Counted from the first letter of the stretch, positions 34,371 through 44,004 are shown. The stretch: 52,536 nucleotides of DNA from Paracoccaceae bacterium (GCA_022763485.1 JALEGX010000014.1:1-52536), one strand, 5' to 3'. Numbers and translations are program-made. The notes: generated by a model not told the origin, from the letters alone.

Positions 34371-35870
34371 TTAGATGTCGAACTTCACACCCTGCGCCAG
34401 CGGCAGCTCAGCAGAGTAGTTCACGGTGTTGGTCTGACGGCGCATATAGGCCTTCCAGGCGTCCGAGCCGCTCTCACGTCCGCCGCCGGTTTCCTTTTCA
34501 CCACCAAACGCACCACCAATCTCGGCACCCGAGGGGCCGATGTTGACGTTGGCGATACCACAATCCGACCCCGCCGGGGACAGGAACTGTTCGGCCTCGC
34601 GCATGTTCAAAGTGAACACGCAGGAGGACAGGCCCTGGGGCACATCGTTCTGCAGTTCCAGCGCTTCTTCAAATTCATCGTATCCCAGCACATACAGGAT
34701 CGGAGCGAAGGTTTCGGTCTTCACCACATTGCTCTGCCCCGGCATCTCTACAATCGCGGGCTGCATATAGACGCCACCCGCGGGCACGCCGTCGGTCACG
34801 CGGTCGCCACCAAACACGGCCCCGCCTTCGGCCTTCGCCGCTTCCAGAGCCGTACTCATCGCTGCACCCGAAGCCTCATCAACCAGCGGGCCGATCAGGA
34901 TCCCTTCTGTTAGCGGGTTGCCAATGGGCAGACCGGCGTAGGCCTTCTTCAGGCGCGCCACCAGGTCCTCGCGGATCGAGTTGTGGACGATCAGACGACG
35001 CAGGGTGGTGCAGCGCTGACCGGCGGTGCCAACGGCCGAGAACACGATGGCACGCACGGCCATTTCCAGGTCCGCCGAGGGGCCGACGATCATGGCGTTG
35101 TTGCCTCCCAGCTCCAGAATGCACTTGCCGAAGCGTTCGGCCACGATCGGCGCCACGGCGCGGCCCATGCGGGTCGAACCGGTGGCGGAAATGATCGGCA
35201 CATCCTCGCTGGCGACCAGCGCTTTGCCCAGATCCGCACCACCGATCAGGGTCTGCAGCAGCCCCTCGGGCGCATCGCCAAAGCGGGCCAGCGCGCGTTC
35301 AAAGATCTTCTGACAGGCCAGCGCGGTCAGCGGCGATTTCTCGGACGGTTTCCAGATCACCGGATCGCCACAGACCAGCGCCAGTGCCGCGTTCCAGGAC
35401 CAGACCGCAACCGGGAAGTTGAAGGCCGAGATCACGCCAACCGGGCCTGCCGGGTGCCAGGTTTCCATCATCCGGTGACCGGGGCGTTCCGAGGCGATGG
35501 TCAGACCATACAGCTGGCGTGACAGACCGACGGCGAAATCGCAGATGTCGATCATCTCTTGCACTTCGCCCAGACCTTCAGAGGTGATTTTGCCTGCTTC
35601 CCAGCTTACCAGCGCGCCCAGATCGTCCTTGGACGCGCGCAGCTCTTCACCCAGCAGGCGGATCAGCTCACCGCGACGCGGGGCTGGAACGGTGCGCCAG
35701 GCTTTGAACGCGGACTTGGAACGCGCGATGATGGCGTCCATGTCGGCAGCCGGGGTTTCCTGCAGCTCGCCCAGCAGACGCCCGTCGATGGGTGAGGTCA
35801 CTTTCAGGGGGCCGCCGGTCAGGTCGGCGTCGGTCAGACCCAGATTGGACAGGGTGGTTTCAGCGGTCAT
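34371..35870 (-). CDS. amaB: Aldehyde dehydrogenase family 7 (L-aminoadipate-semialdehyde/piperideine-6-carboxylate dehydrogenase)
   Basis: This roughly 499-residue ALDH7-type enzyme has FNFPVAVWSWNAALA near residue 149, the base Glu in LELGGNNAMIVG near residue 254 and the nucleophile Cys in AGQRCTTLRR near residue 290. These are features of antiquitin-like enzymes that oxidise 2-aminoadipate semialdehyde. The ATG at 35870 has a better upstream purine stretch than the ATG at 35885. It starts shortly after the lysine dehydrogenase-like gene, so both steps of lysine degradation to aminoadipate are encoded together. Confidence 0.88.
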   Translation of the reverse strand: MTAETTLSNLGLTDADLTGGPLKVTSPIDGRLLGELQETPAADMDAIIARSKSAFKAWRTVPAPRRGELIRLLGEELRASKDDLGALVSWEAGKITSEGLGEVQEMIDICDFAVGLSRQLYGLTIASERPGHRMMETWHPAGPVGVISAFNFPVAVWSWNAALALVCGDPVIWKPSEKSPLTALACQKIFERALARFGDAPEGLLQTLIGGADLGKALVASEDVPIISATGSTRMGRAVAPIVAERFGKCILELGGNNAMIVGPSADLEMAVRAIVFSAVGTAGQRCTTLRRLIVHNSIREDLVARLKKAYAGLPIGNPLTEGILIGPLVDEASGAAMSTALEAAKAEGGAVFGGDRVTDGVPAGGVYMQPAIVEMPGQSNVVKTETFAPILYVLGYDEFEEALELQNDVPQGLSSCVFTLNMREAEQFLSPAGSDCGIANVNIGPSGAEIGGAFGGEKETGGGRESGSDAWKAYMRRQTNTVNYSAELPLAQGVKFDI

Positions 35871-35888
35871 TGCGATATCTTTCATGTC

Positions 35889-36995
35889 TCAGGCAGCCTT
35901 GTTCTGTGCGGTGACATCGCCAGCGCGGTAGAGCTGGCCAAATTCGGTGTTCAGGAAGTCGTCAAGCTTCACCTGCTCTTGCCGGATGAAGCCCTGCGCG
36001 GGCAGCATGCCGGTGCGCATCATGTCGACGACACCCAGCACGCCCGCGGCGGTGGTGACCTGAATGGCGCTCCAAGTCTGGTTGTCGATGACGCGGGCAA
36101 AGCTCTTGTTGATCAGGCTCTTTTCGCGCAGCTGGCCGTCGATCAGGCCGCGCGCGGTGCAATAGACCAGCACCACGTCCTGGTCGGTGCGGGGCAGCGC
36201 GGCTTCAAAGATTTCCTTCAGCAGGTCGCGGCGACGCTCCAGCCCCAGATCATTCAGCAGCAGTTTCAGGATGTCGCAATGGCCCGGATAGCGGATCGAG
36301 CGATAGGACACGGCGCGCGCCTTGCCTGCCAGGGTTTCCGGCAGGGTGCCTAGCCCGCCCGAGGTGTTGAAGCATTCGTATTCCACGCCGTCATGGCCCA
36401 GAACCTCGTAATCCTCCAGCGGCGCGGTCTTGACCAGCTCGCCATTCACGATGGCGTCGCAGGGGTTGCAGTATTCGTTGATCAGCCCGTCGGTGGACCA
36501 GGTCAGGTTGTATTTCAGGGCGTTGGTTGGGAACAACGGCAGCGCGCCGACCCGCATGTGCAGCGCATCCAGCTGGTCAAACTCTGCCGCCAGCGCAGCG
36601 CCCGCGATGCCGACAAAGCCGGGCGCCAGACCACATTGCGGCATGAAGGCGGTCTGGCTGTCCTGCGCCAGGTCGCGCACCGCGTTGGTTGCGGCAACAT
36701 CTTCGGTCAGGTCAAAATAATGCGCGCCCGCCTCTTTCGCCGCCTTGGCGATCGTGGGCGTCAGGAAAAACGGCGCGGCCGAGATCACCGCGTCGAACCC
36801 CGCCAGACCAGCGGCCAGCCCGGCTTCATCCTTGGCGTCGATCTGTTTGGTGGCAACACCCAGCTTGTTCACCGCACCCAGCGCTGCCAGATCGTGATCG
36901 GCAACGGTGACAGAGTAGTTGGGCGAGTTCTTCAGCAGGGTGGCGATCATCTGGCCGATTTCTCCGGCCCCGACAATGCAGATGTTCCAGCTCAT
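35889..36995 (-). CDS. Saccharopine dehydrogenase-family protein (probable lysine 6-dehydrogenase)
   Basis: This 368-residue protein has an N-terminal Rossmann domain ([16 protein letters not shown] near residue 6) and a saccharopine-dehydrogenase C-terminal domain with [12 protein letters not shown] near residue 121. The length fits lysine 6-dehydrogenase or the single-domain saccharopine dehydrogenase. Pairing with an ALDH7 gene favours conversion of lysine to piperideine-6-carboxylate and then to 2-aminoadipate. ATG follows AAAAGGAGACGCGCC. A dyad for an Lrp protein lies upstream. Confidence 0.85.
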   Translation of the reverse strand: MSWNICIVGAGEIGQMIATLLKNSPNYSVTVADHDLAALGAVNKLGVATKQIDAKDEAGLAAGLAGFDAVISAAPFFLTPTIAKAAKEAGAHYFDLTEDVAATNAVRDLAQDSQTAFMPQCGLAPGFVGIAGAALAAEFDQLDALHMRVGALPLFPTNALKYNLTWSTDGLINEYCNPCDAIVNGELVKTAPLEDYEVLGHDGVEYECFNTSGGLGTLPETLAGKARAVSYRSIRYPGHCDILKLLLNDLGLERRRDLLKEIFEAALPRTDQDVVLVYCTARGLIDGQLREKSLINKSFARVIDNQTWSAIQVTTAAGVLGVVDMMRTGMLPAQGFIRQEQVKLDDFLNTEFGQLYRAGDVTAQNKAA

Positions 36996-37058
36996 GGCGC
37001 GTCTCCTTTTCTTGCGAAAAGCGTGACGCCCGGATTGTTCAGTTTGTAGGGAGCAGAG

Positions 37059-37076
37059 TGACGAGATGACTCGTCA
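37059..37076. promoter_or_regulatory. Candidate Lrp/AsnC-family operator before the lysine genes
   Basis: TGACGAG (37059-37065) and CTCGTCA (37070-37076) form a perfect dyad, overlapped by ATGAC-TC-GTCAT (37066-37077). It lies 64 bases upstream of the lysine dehydrogenase-like start and just after the Lrp gene, a common layout for local Lrp regulators. Confidence 0.5.
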
Positions 37077-37109
37077 TTCCGTCATATTGCCGATCTTTTC
37101 GTGATTATG

Positions 37110-37538
37110 TCAGATGCGGTCGATCCGGCGCCCGAAGATCACGCTGGTGTTGGTTCGGACGATGCCGGGGATGGCGGCAAGATCATCCACCAGAATGTCC
37201 AGGTCTTCGATCCTTGGGGCTTCGGCACAGATGATCAGATCGAACTCGCCGTTGATCGACAGGCATTGCTTGACCTCCGGATAGGTTTCCAGCCGTTTGA
37301 TGATGCGCGCGGTTTCCTTTTGCTGCACCTCGGCCAGCACCACGATCTGAACCTTGTGGGTTTCGGGATGTTCTTTCAGAACAACAGAATAGCCGGCGAT
37401 CACGCCGCGGTCCTCCATCCGGGCGATGCGTTCATGCACGGTGGTGCGCGCCACGCCCAGCTTGGCCGCGATCTTCGAGGTCGATTCGCGGGCGTTATGT
37501 TGCAGGGCCGCGATGATTTTCCGGTCGAGCTGATCCAT
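37110..37538 (-). CDS. Lrp/AsnC-family transcriptional regulator
   Basis: This 142-residue protein has an AsnC-type HTH (about residues 5-55; SKIAAKLGVARTTVHERI) and a C-terminal RAM/AsnC ligand domain (about residues 65-140). The ATG at 37538 follows AAGGGGG and overlaps the LysR stop by one base (TGATG), which favours it over starts at 37541 and 37553. The position suggests it senses lysine or a product and controls the two catabolic genes downstream. Confidence 0.9.
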   Translation of the reverse strand: MDQLDRKIIAALQHNARESTSKIAAKLGVARTTVHERIARMEDRGVIAGYSVVLKEHPETHKVQIVVLAEVQQKETARIIKRLETYPEVKQCLSINGEFDLIICAEAPRIEDLDILVDDLAAIPGIVRTNTSVIFGRRIDRI

Positions 37539-38419
37539 CATGCCCCCTTGCATAACGTCGCCAGCCAGTCGCGCAAGGCCGCGAGTGCAGGATAAGCCGC
37601 GCCCGATTGTGGCCAGACCAGGTAATAGGCGCCGACGCTGACAGGTTTTGCACCCGGGATCAGGGCCAATTTGCCCCTGGCGATGTCCTGTTCGACCAGG
37701 TAATCCGGCATCAACGCCACACCCAGCCCCGATTGCGCGGCTTGTGCCATGGTTGCGAATTGATCCAGCACCATGGCGGGTGCGCCTGCCGGCGTTAACC
37801 CATGCGTCTCAAGCCAGCAGTCCCAAGCCCAGGGACGGGATTGCAGTTGCAACCGGGGGAGCGTGGTGATGGCGTCCACATCACCTGCCGCCAGATCAGG
37901 CGCGGCGACGGGGATGACCTGTTCATCCCACAGCTTCAGCGCGCCGGTGTCGGGCCAGTCGTCGGCGCCGAAATGGATCGCGCCGTGAAATTCCTCCTGC
38001 GAGAAGTCGAAGGGCTCGGTCCGCGTGCCAAGGTTCAGCGTGATCCCGGGATGGGCGCGCAGGAAATCCGGCAGGCGCGGGGCGAACCAATGGGCGCCAA
38101 AAGCGGGCAGAATCGCCAGGTTCAGCGCGCCGCCTTCGGGGTTGGCCTGTAGCGCGATGGTGGCGGCAGCGATTTCGCCCACGGCCTTGCGCACCCGGTC
38201 GGCATAGGCGGCGCCCTGGGGCGTCAGCACCATCCGCTTGCGATCTCGTTGGAACAGCGGTGCCTGTACCGCGTCCTCAAGTTTCTGCACCTGACGGCTG
38301 ACTGCGCCCTGGGTCAGATCCAGTTCTCGCGCCGCGTCCGTGACCGAGCCAAGCCGCGCCACCGCTTCAAACGCGGTGAGCCAGGACATGGGCGGGGTGA
38401 AGCGTCGCGATAGAGGCAT
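37538..38419 (-). CDS. LysR-family transcriptional regulator (GcvA-like)
   Basis: This 293-residue protein has an N-terminal LysR HTH (about residues 10-70; AARELDLTQGAVSRQVQKLE) and a substrate-binding-like domain (about residues 95-290). The pattern resembles GcvA-type regulators. It is divergent from the aminotransferase/E1/acyltransferase operon and translationally coupled to the Lrp gene downstream, so it may link the two sets of amino-acid catabolic genes. Confidence 0.88.
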   Translation of the reverse strand: MPLSRRFTPPMSWLTAFEAVARLGSVTDAARELDLTQGAVSRQVQKLEDAVQAPLFQRDRKRMVLTPQGAAYADRVRKAVGEIAAATIALQANPEGGALNLAILPAFGAHWFAPRLPDFLRAHPGITLNLGTRTEPFDFSQEEFHGAIHFGADDWPDTGALKLWDEQVIPVAAPDLAAGDVDAITTLPRLQLQSRPWAWDCWLETHGLTPAGAPAMVLDQFATMAQAAQSGLGVALMPDYLVEQDIARGKLALIPGAKPVSVGAYYLVWPQSGAAYPALAALRDWLATLCKGA

Positions 38420-38426
38420 CAGATCA

Positions 38427-38441
38427 TTCCATTTTGTAATG
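38427..38441. promoter_or_regulatory. Possible LysR box
   Basis: ATTCCATTTTGTAAT has the ATT-N9-AAT (T-N11-A) form of LysR-type binding sites. It lies only 8 bases from the LysR start codon in the 105-bp divergent promoter. It is one weak motif, so it is a suggestion only. Confidence 0.3.
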
Positions 38442-38524
38442 CATCCATTCCAGAACTTCGATTGGACCTGTTGTCAAGAGCCGTTAGGCTGGCCAAAATC
38501 ATCTATTCAGCATTGCGAAACAGC

Positions 38525-39724
38525 ATGACACAGCCCGCCGACTTCCGCCGTTCCCACCGCGCCAGCGCGCTCAGCCTGTCCGAAATTGTCCGCATTTCCG
38601 AAGCGGCCCGCGCCCTGCAGGCGCAAGGCAAGCCGGTGCTGACTTTTGGCACCGGGGAGCCCGATTTCCCTACCCCCGGTCACGTGATTGAGACCGCGCA
38701 TCAGGCGGCACTGGCGGGCCAGACCTCTTACACCCCGACGCAGGGCATCGCGCCGCTGCGTCAGGCAGTTGCCGATCAGGCCGGATTCGAGGTCGACGCC
38801 AGCGAGGTTCTGATCTCCACCGGTGCCAAACAAGTGCTATCCAACGCCTTCCTTGCCACGCTGGACCCCGGTGACGAGGTGATCGTGCCCGCGCCTTACT
38901 GGACCAGCTATTCAGACATTATCGAGTTCTGCGAGGCCAAACTGGTCCCCATTGCCTGCCCGGTCGACACCGGGTTCCTGCTGACGGCCGAGGCGCTGGA
39001 GGCCGCGATCACCGACAAGACCCGCTGGCTGCTGTTGAACTCCCCCGGTAACCCCTCGGGCGCGATGTATTCCGAGGCACAATTGCAGGAATTGGCCGAG
39101 GTGCTGCGCCGTCACCCGCATGTCTGGGTGCTTGCGGATGAGATCTATCAGCACATCGCCTACGCCCCCTTCACCAGTTTCCGCAATGCCGCGCCTGACC
39201 TGGCGGACCGGATGCTGATCGTGAATGGTGTGTCCAAGGCGCACGCGATGACCGGCTGGCGGATTGGCTGGGGCATTGGGCCGGCGCCGCTGATCAAGGC
39301 GATGACGGCGATTCAGGGCCAGTCCACTTCGGGCGCCTGCTCGATCTCGCAGGCGGCGGCTCTGGCTGCGCTCACCGGATCGCAGGACCACCTGAAGACC
39401 CGCAATGATGAATTCCGCGACCGTCGCGATCTGGTTGTTGCCGGGCTGAATGCCGTTGACGGGCTGACCTGCCCTGAACCCACCGGCGCCTTCTACGCCT
39501 TCCCCTCCTGCGCGGGCGTCATCGGTCGCAGCACCCCTGCGGGCAAACTGCTGGAGACGGATGCGGATTACTGCGACTACCTGCTGAACGAGGCACTGGT
39601 GGCGCTGGTCCCGGGCCGCGCCTTTGGCCTGCCGGGCCATTTCCGCCTGTCCTATGCCTATGCCGAGGCCGACCTGCGCGAAGGTTTGCGCCGGATTGCC
39701 GAAGCCACAGCCGCACTGAAATAA
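38525..39724 (+). CDS. Pyridoxal-phosphate aminotransferase, class I (aspartate aminotransferase family)
   Basis: This 399-residue fold-type I aminotransferase has TPTQGIAPLRQAV near residue 69, NSPGNPSGAMY near residue 170 and the PLP-binding lysine in NGVSKAHAMTGWRIGW near residue 239. The ATG at 38525 gives the usual N-terminus. It lies 12 bases before the E1 gene, so it probably makes the 2-oxo acid that the E1 protein decarboxylates. The amino acid used is not evident. Confidence 0.9.
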   Translation: MTQPADFRRSHRASALSLSEIVRISEAARALQAQGKPVLTFGTGEPDFPTPGHVIETAHQAALAGQTSYTPTQGIAPLRQAVADQAGFEVDASEVLISTGAKQVLSNAFLATLDPGDEVIVPAPYWTSYSDIIEFCEAKLVPIACPVDTGFLLTAEALEAAITDKTRWLLLNSPGNPSGAMYSEAQLQELAEVLRRHPHVWVLADEIYQHIAYAPFTSFRNAAPDLADRMLIVNGVSKAHAMTGWRIGWGIGPAPLIKAMTAIQGQSTSGACSISQAAALAALTGSQDHLKTRNDEFRDRRDLVVAGLNAVDGLTCPEPTGAFYAFPSCAGVIGRSTPAGKLLETDADYCDYLLNEALVALVPGRAFGLPGHFRLSYAYAEADLREGLRRIAEATAALK

Positions 39725-39736
39725 GGAACTCCCCAC

Positions 39737-41920
39737 ATGGATCGCGCCGATATTGTCGATCAGGCCTTTCGCGAGCGGCTGGCCAATGGAACCCTGCCGG
39801 GTGGCACTGCCGCCTCCGGCCCGCTGACGGACGCCGAGGCCGTGGCCGTGTTCCGCGCCCAGTGCCTCAGCCGCAACCTGGACCGCCGGTCGCGCAAGAT
39901 GCAGGCCGCGGGTCAGGGCTATTACACCATCGGGTCGTCGGGGCACGAAGGCATGGCTGCTGTCGCCGCTGCGCTGCGCCCGGCGGATATGGCCTTTCTG
40001 CACTATCGCGACGGGGCATTTCAGACCATGCGCTCCTCGCAAGTGCCGGGCACCACGCCCGCCTGGGACATGCTGCTGAGCTTTTCCACCTCGATGGAGG
40101 ACCCGATCAGCGGCGGTCGGCACAAGGTGCTGGGATCCAAGAGCCTCAACATCCCTCCGCAGACCTCGACCATCGCCAGTCATCTGCCCAAGGCGGTCGG
40201 CGCGGCCTACTCCATTGGTCTTGCCAAACGCCATGCGCCGGAACATCAGGTGTTGGAGGAGGACAGCATCGTCATGTGCTCCTTTGGCGATGCCTCGTCG
40301 AACCATTCGACGGCGCAGGGCGCGATCAACACCGCCTGCTGGACGTCCTACCAATCGGTCCCGCTGCCGCTGCTGTTTGTCTGCGAAGACAATGGCATCG
40401 GCATTTCCACCCGCACCCCGCGCGGCTGGGTGGCGGCGAATTATGAACACAAACCCGGGCTGAAATACTTCCACGCCGACGGGCTGGACATCTACGACAC
40501 CTATCGCGTCGCGCAGGAGGCCGCCGAATACGTGCGCACCCGGCGTAAACCTGCCTTCCTGCATTTGACGCTGGTGCGCCTTTACGGTCATGCGGGGTCC
40601 GACCTGCAGCAGGCTTACCTCAAGAAAGAGGTCTTTGAGGGCTGGGAGGCGGATGATCCGCTGATGCATTCGGCCCGTCTGCTGATCGACAACGGCGTGT
40701 TGACGGCGGATCAGGTGCTGGAGATCTATCAGCAAGCCGAGGATCAATGCACCCGCGTCGCGGAAGAGGCGGTGAAACGCCCGCGCCTGAGCAACGCGAA
40801 GGAGGTCATGGCCTCTCTGATCCCGCCCGCGCGGGCGTGCAAGGCGTCGAACGGCCCGTCTGAGGAGGCGCGGGAAAAAGCGTTTGGGTCGGATTACAAA
40901 CAGCTTTCCAACCCGCAGCCGATGAACAAGCTGCTGAACTGGGCGCTGACCGATCTGATGCTCGAACATGGCGAGATTGTCATGATGGGCGAGGATGTTG
41001 GCGCCAAGGGTGGCGTTTACGGTGTCACGCAAAAGCTGATCGAGCGGTTCGGCCCGGACCGGATGATCGATACGCTGCTGGATGAACAGTCGATCCTGGG
41101 GCTGGCCATCGGCATGGGGCATAACGGGTTTATCCCGATGCCGGAAATCCAGTTCCTGGCCTACCTGCACAATGCCGAGGACCAACTGCGGGGCGAGGCG
41201 GCGACGCTGTCCTTCTTCTCGAACGGGCAATTCACCAATCCGATGGTGATGCGGATTGCAGGGCTTGGTTATCAGAAGGGCTTTGGCGGGCATTTCCACA
41301 ATGACAACTCGCTGGCGGTGCTGCGCGACATTCCGGGCGTCGTGATCGCCTGCCCGTCGCGCGGTGATGATGCGGCGATGATGATGCGCGAATGCGTGCG
41401 CCTGGCGCGGGAAGAGCAGCGGGTGGTGGTGATGGTGGAACCCATCGCGCTCTATCCGATGCGGGACCTGATGGAGGCCAAGGATGGCGGTTGGCTGGCG
41501 TCCTACCCGGCGCCCGACCGGCGGATCGGATTGGGAGAAGTTGGCGTCGATGGAGACGGACCACTGGCGATCCTGACCTATGGCAACGGGCGCTACCTCA
41601 GCACACAGGCGGCCGTGGATCTGAAGGCCGAAGGCATCGAAACGCGGATCATCGACCTGCGCTGGCTTGCGCCGCTCCCGGTCGAAGGCATCCTTGCCGC
41701 GCTGGAAGGTGCGCAGAAGGTTCTGGTGGTCGATGAATGCCGCACCACCGGCAGCCAGTCCGAGGCGCTGATGGCGATGCTGCACGAACAGACCGACCTG
41801 CCCCATGCGCGGATCGCGGCCGAGGACAGCTTTATCGCCACCGGCCCGGCCTATGCCGCCACCATGCCGTCGCGCGAGTCGATCGCGGATGCGGCCCGCA
41901 ACCTGTGGAGCGCCTCATGA
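39737..41920 (+). CDS. Fused E1 alpha-beta subunit of a 2-oxoacid dehydrogenase (thiamine diphosphate dependent)
   Basis: This 727-residue protein joins an E1 alpha module (about residues 1-370) to an E1 beta module (about residues 395-727). The thiamine-diphosphate motif runs from GDASSNHSTAQGAIN to the CEDN end near residues 184-217. The beta part starts with MNKLLNWALTDLM and has GEDVGAKGGVYGVT near residue 416. It resembles branched-chain or acetoin-type E1 enzymes. No lipoyl E2 or E3 gene is nearby. The next gene, a FabD-like acyltransferase, overlaps its stop by four bases. Confidence 0.88.
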   Translation: MDRADIVDQAFRERLANGTLPGGTAASGPLTDAEAVAVFRAQCLSRNLDRRSRKMQAAGQGYYTIGSSGHEGMAAVAAALRPADMAFLHYRDGAFQTMRSSQVPGTTPAWDMLLSFSTSMEDPISGGRHKVLGSKSLNIPPQTSTIASHLPKAVGAAYSIGLAKRHAPEHQVLEEDSIVMCSFGDASSNHSTAQGAINTACWTSYQSVPLPLLFVCEDNGIGISTRTPRGWVAANYEHKPGLKYFHADGLDIYDTYRVAQEAAEYVRTRRKPAFLHLTLVRLYGHAGSDLQQAYLKKEVFEGWEADDPLMHSARLLIDNGVLTADQVLEIYQQAEDQCTRVAEEAVKRPRLSNAKEVMASLIPPARACKASNGPSEEAREKAFGSDYKQLSNPQPMNKLLNWALTDLMLEHGEIVMMGEDVGAKGGVYGVTQKLIERFGPDRMIDTLLDEQSILGLAIGMGHNGFIPMPEIQFLAYLHNAEDQLRGEAATLSFFSNGQFTNPMVMRIAGLGYQKGFGGHFHNDNSLAVLRDIPGVVIACPSRGDDAAMMMRECVRLAREEQRVVVMVEPIALYPMRDLMEAKDGGWLASYPAPDRRIGLGEVGVDGDGPLAILTYGNGRYLSTQAAVDLKAEGIETRIIDLRWLAPLPVEGILAALEGAQKVLVVDECRTTGSQSEALMAMLHEQTDLPHARIAAEDSFIATGPAYAATMPSRESIADAARNLWSAS

Positions 41921-42948
41921 AACAGACCGCTGTCGTCGTCGCCCCCGGACGGGGCACCTATAACCGGGGTGAGCTGGGCTATTTCGCGCGCCACCATGCG
42001 AACAAGGCCGCGCTGCTGGGTGATTTCGATGCCTATCGCGCGGCACAGGGGCAGCAGACCCTGTCTGATCTGGACGGGGCGGCTCGGTTTTCCGGCCCGA
42101 CCCACACCCGCGGCGACAATGCCAGCGCGCTGATCTATGCCTGTGCCTATGCCGATTTCCTGTCCATTGACCGGGAGAAGTTCGACATTGTCGGGGTCAC
42201 CGGGAACTCCATGGGCTGGTACATCGCGCTTGCCTGTGCCGGCGCGCTGGATGCCATGGGCGGGCTTGAGGTGGTCAACACCATGGGCACGCTTATGCAG
42301 ACGCACCTGATTGGCGGGCAGCTGATCTATCCTTTTGTTGATGACAACTGGCTGCCGGTTCCAGGAGAGCGGGAGCGGATTCTGGAGCGTGTCGCAGAGA
42401 TCAACGCCCGTGCCGGACATACGCTGGCGCTCTCCATCGACCTGGGTGGAATGCTGGTGCTGGCCGGGGATGAGCCGGGGCTGAGCGCCTTTGAACAGGC
42501 TATGCCGGTAGTGCAGGAGCGTTTCCCAATGCGTCTGCCAAACCACGCCGGGTTTCATACCAGCCTTCAGGAGCCTGTGGCCGCGGCGGGTCGCGCGGCG
42601 TTGTCTGCGGATCTGTTCCGTCAGCCGGAACTGCCCCTGATTGATGGCCGCGGCGGGTTCTGGCGTCCGGGCAGCAGCGATCTGTCGGCGCTCTGGGATT
42701 TCACGCTGAACCACCAAGTGGTCCGCGCCTATGACTTCACTGCCGCGATCCGATGTGCTGCGCGGGAACTGATGCCGGATGTCTTCATCGTGCTTGGGCC
42801 GGGCACAACGCTGGGCGGTGCCGTGGCGCAGAGCTTGGTGGGGGCAAACTGGCGCGGGCTGGCGGACAAAGCCGGCTTCCAGACAGAGCAGCAAAGGATC
42901 CCCCGATTGATCGCCATGGGACGTGAAGATCAGCGCGGCCTGGCGTGA
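41917..42948 (+). CDS. FabD-like acyltransferase lacking the malonyl-binding arginine
   Basis: This 343-residue protein resembles malonyl-CoA:ACP transacylases. The nucleophile Ser lies in GNSMGWYIAL (about Ser98) and a likely catalytic His in LPNHAGFHT (about residue 209). Two key positions differ from FabD. The N-terminal GQGSQ is GRGTY, and the Arg of the RG-x2-MQ segment, which binds the malonyl carboxylate, is replaced by Met (NTMGTLMQ, about Met123). It therefore probably does not use malonyl groups. It is translationally coupled to the E1 gene. Confidence 0.75.
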   Translation: MKQTAVVVAPGRGTYNRGELGYFARHHANKAALLGDFDAYRAAQGQQTLSDLDGAARFSGPTHTRGDNASALIYACAYADFLSIDREKFDIVGVTGNSMGWYIALACAGALDAMGGLEVVNTMGTLMQTHLIGGQLIYPFVDDNWLPVPGERERILERVAEINARAGHTLALSIDLGGMLVLAGDEPGLSAFEQAMPVVQERFPMRLPNHAGFHTSLQEPVAAAGRAALSADLFRQPELPLIDGRGGFWRPGSSDLSALWDFTLNHQVVRAYDFTAAIRCAARELMPDVFIVLGPGTTLGGAVAQSLVGANWRGLADKAGFQTEQQRIPRLIAMGREDQRGLA

Positions 42949-43046
42949 TACTGCCCGAATTGGACTGCACAAATTTCCTGAATTTGGGCATTTACGACAG
43001 GCGGGTTTGACGCCACCGTGTCCCGGGAAACCGATGGGAGGCGGGT

Positions 43047-43766
43047 GTGAAGTTTCTGATCTTTCAGCATCTGGAGTGCGAACATGCTGGGTCTTTTCGG
43101 GCCCTGCTGAAACGGGACGGCATCCAGTGCCATATCGTTGAGCTTGATGAAGGAGACCAGATCCCTCCGCTGGAGGAATTTGACGCGCTTTGGGTCATGG
43201 GCGGGCCAATGGATGTCTGGGACGTCGATGAATTTCCGTGGCTGATTGAGGAAAAGGCCGCCATCCGTCGCTGGGTTAGGGACCTGAAGCGGCCCTATCT
43301 GGGCCTGTGCCTTGGGCATCAGTTGTTGGCCGATGCTTTGGGAGGCACCTGTGGCCCGCAATCGCCGCCAGAGATTGGCGTCTTCAAGATCCACCTGACG
43401 GAGGCGGGCAAAGCAGAGCCGTTGTTCGAGGGGCTGCCAGCGCTACAGAATGTTTTGCAATGGCATTCGGTCCGTGTGGCCCAGCCGCCCGAGGGGGCGA
43501 CAGTTCTGGCCCGCTCTGACGGCTGCCCGGTTCAGGCGATGCGGATCGGGGACAACGCCTGGTCGATGCAATATCATGTCGAAGTCGAGCCCGACACCGT
43601 GGCCAACTGGGCCAGCGACCCGGTCTATTTCCAATCGCTGCTTGCTGCGCGCGGCAAGACGGGTGTCGCTGAGATGACGCAGGAAGCCGCCGAGGCCTTG
43701 CCGGAATTCCTGAAATCCTCTGACATAATCTATGCGAATTTCATGCGCCTGATCCGGGCAGGCTAG
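43047..43766 (+). CDS. Class I glutamine amidotransferase-like protein
   Basis: This 239-residue protein has the GATase class I nucleophile elbow GLCLGHQ with Cys88 and the His/Glu part QYHVEVEPDT near residue 175. It is of the stand-alone type often labelled GMP synthase-like. Its partner synthetase is not evident. It may hydrolyse gamma-glutamyl compounds, as PuuD-like relatives do. It lies 98 bases after the acyltransferase gene and could be in the same transcript. Confidence 0.85.
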   Translation: MKFLIFQHLECEHAGSFRALLKRDGIQCHIVELDEGDQIPPLEEFDALWVMGGPMDVWDVDEFPWLIEEKAAIRRWVRDLKRPYLGLCLGHQLLADALGGTCGPQSPPEIGVFKIHLTEAGKAEPLFEGLPALQNVLQWHSVRVAQPPEGATVLARSDGCPVQAMRIGDNAWSMQYHVEVEPDTVANWASDPVYFQSLLAARGKTGVAEMTQEAAEALPEFLKSSDIIYANFMRLIRAG

Positions 43767-43879
43767 GCTGGGATGGACCGGAAATTCGCCAGCAGAATAA
43801 ATGTAACAGAAAATCAAAAAACTTGCGTTTGTCCTCTTGCAGGTCCCGACAAACAGGTCTAAATCAAGCCTCACGTTGA

Positions 43880-43956
<77 letters not shown>

Positions 43957-43979
43957 ACTACCCACAGGGTAATGTATTG

Positions 43980-44004
43980 AAATGGCGCGATTTTCGCGCC
44001 ATTT
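43980..44004 (+). terminator. Rho-independent terminator after tRNA-fMet
   Basis: AAATGGCGCGA (43980-43990) pairs perfectly with TCGCGCCATTT (43994-44004) across a 3-base loop, followed by a T-rich stretch. It ends 48 bases after the tRNA and excludes an integrase start at 43977. Confidence 0.8.

Noticed and set aside
38912-41806. Very long open frame on the minus strand (964 codons)
   Set aside because: It is opposite the aminotransferase and fused E1 genes, is rich in His, Arg and Gln as expected of antisense to GC-rich codons, and has no domain pattern.
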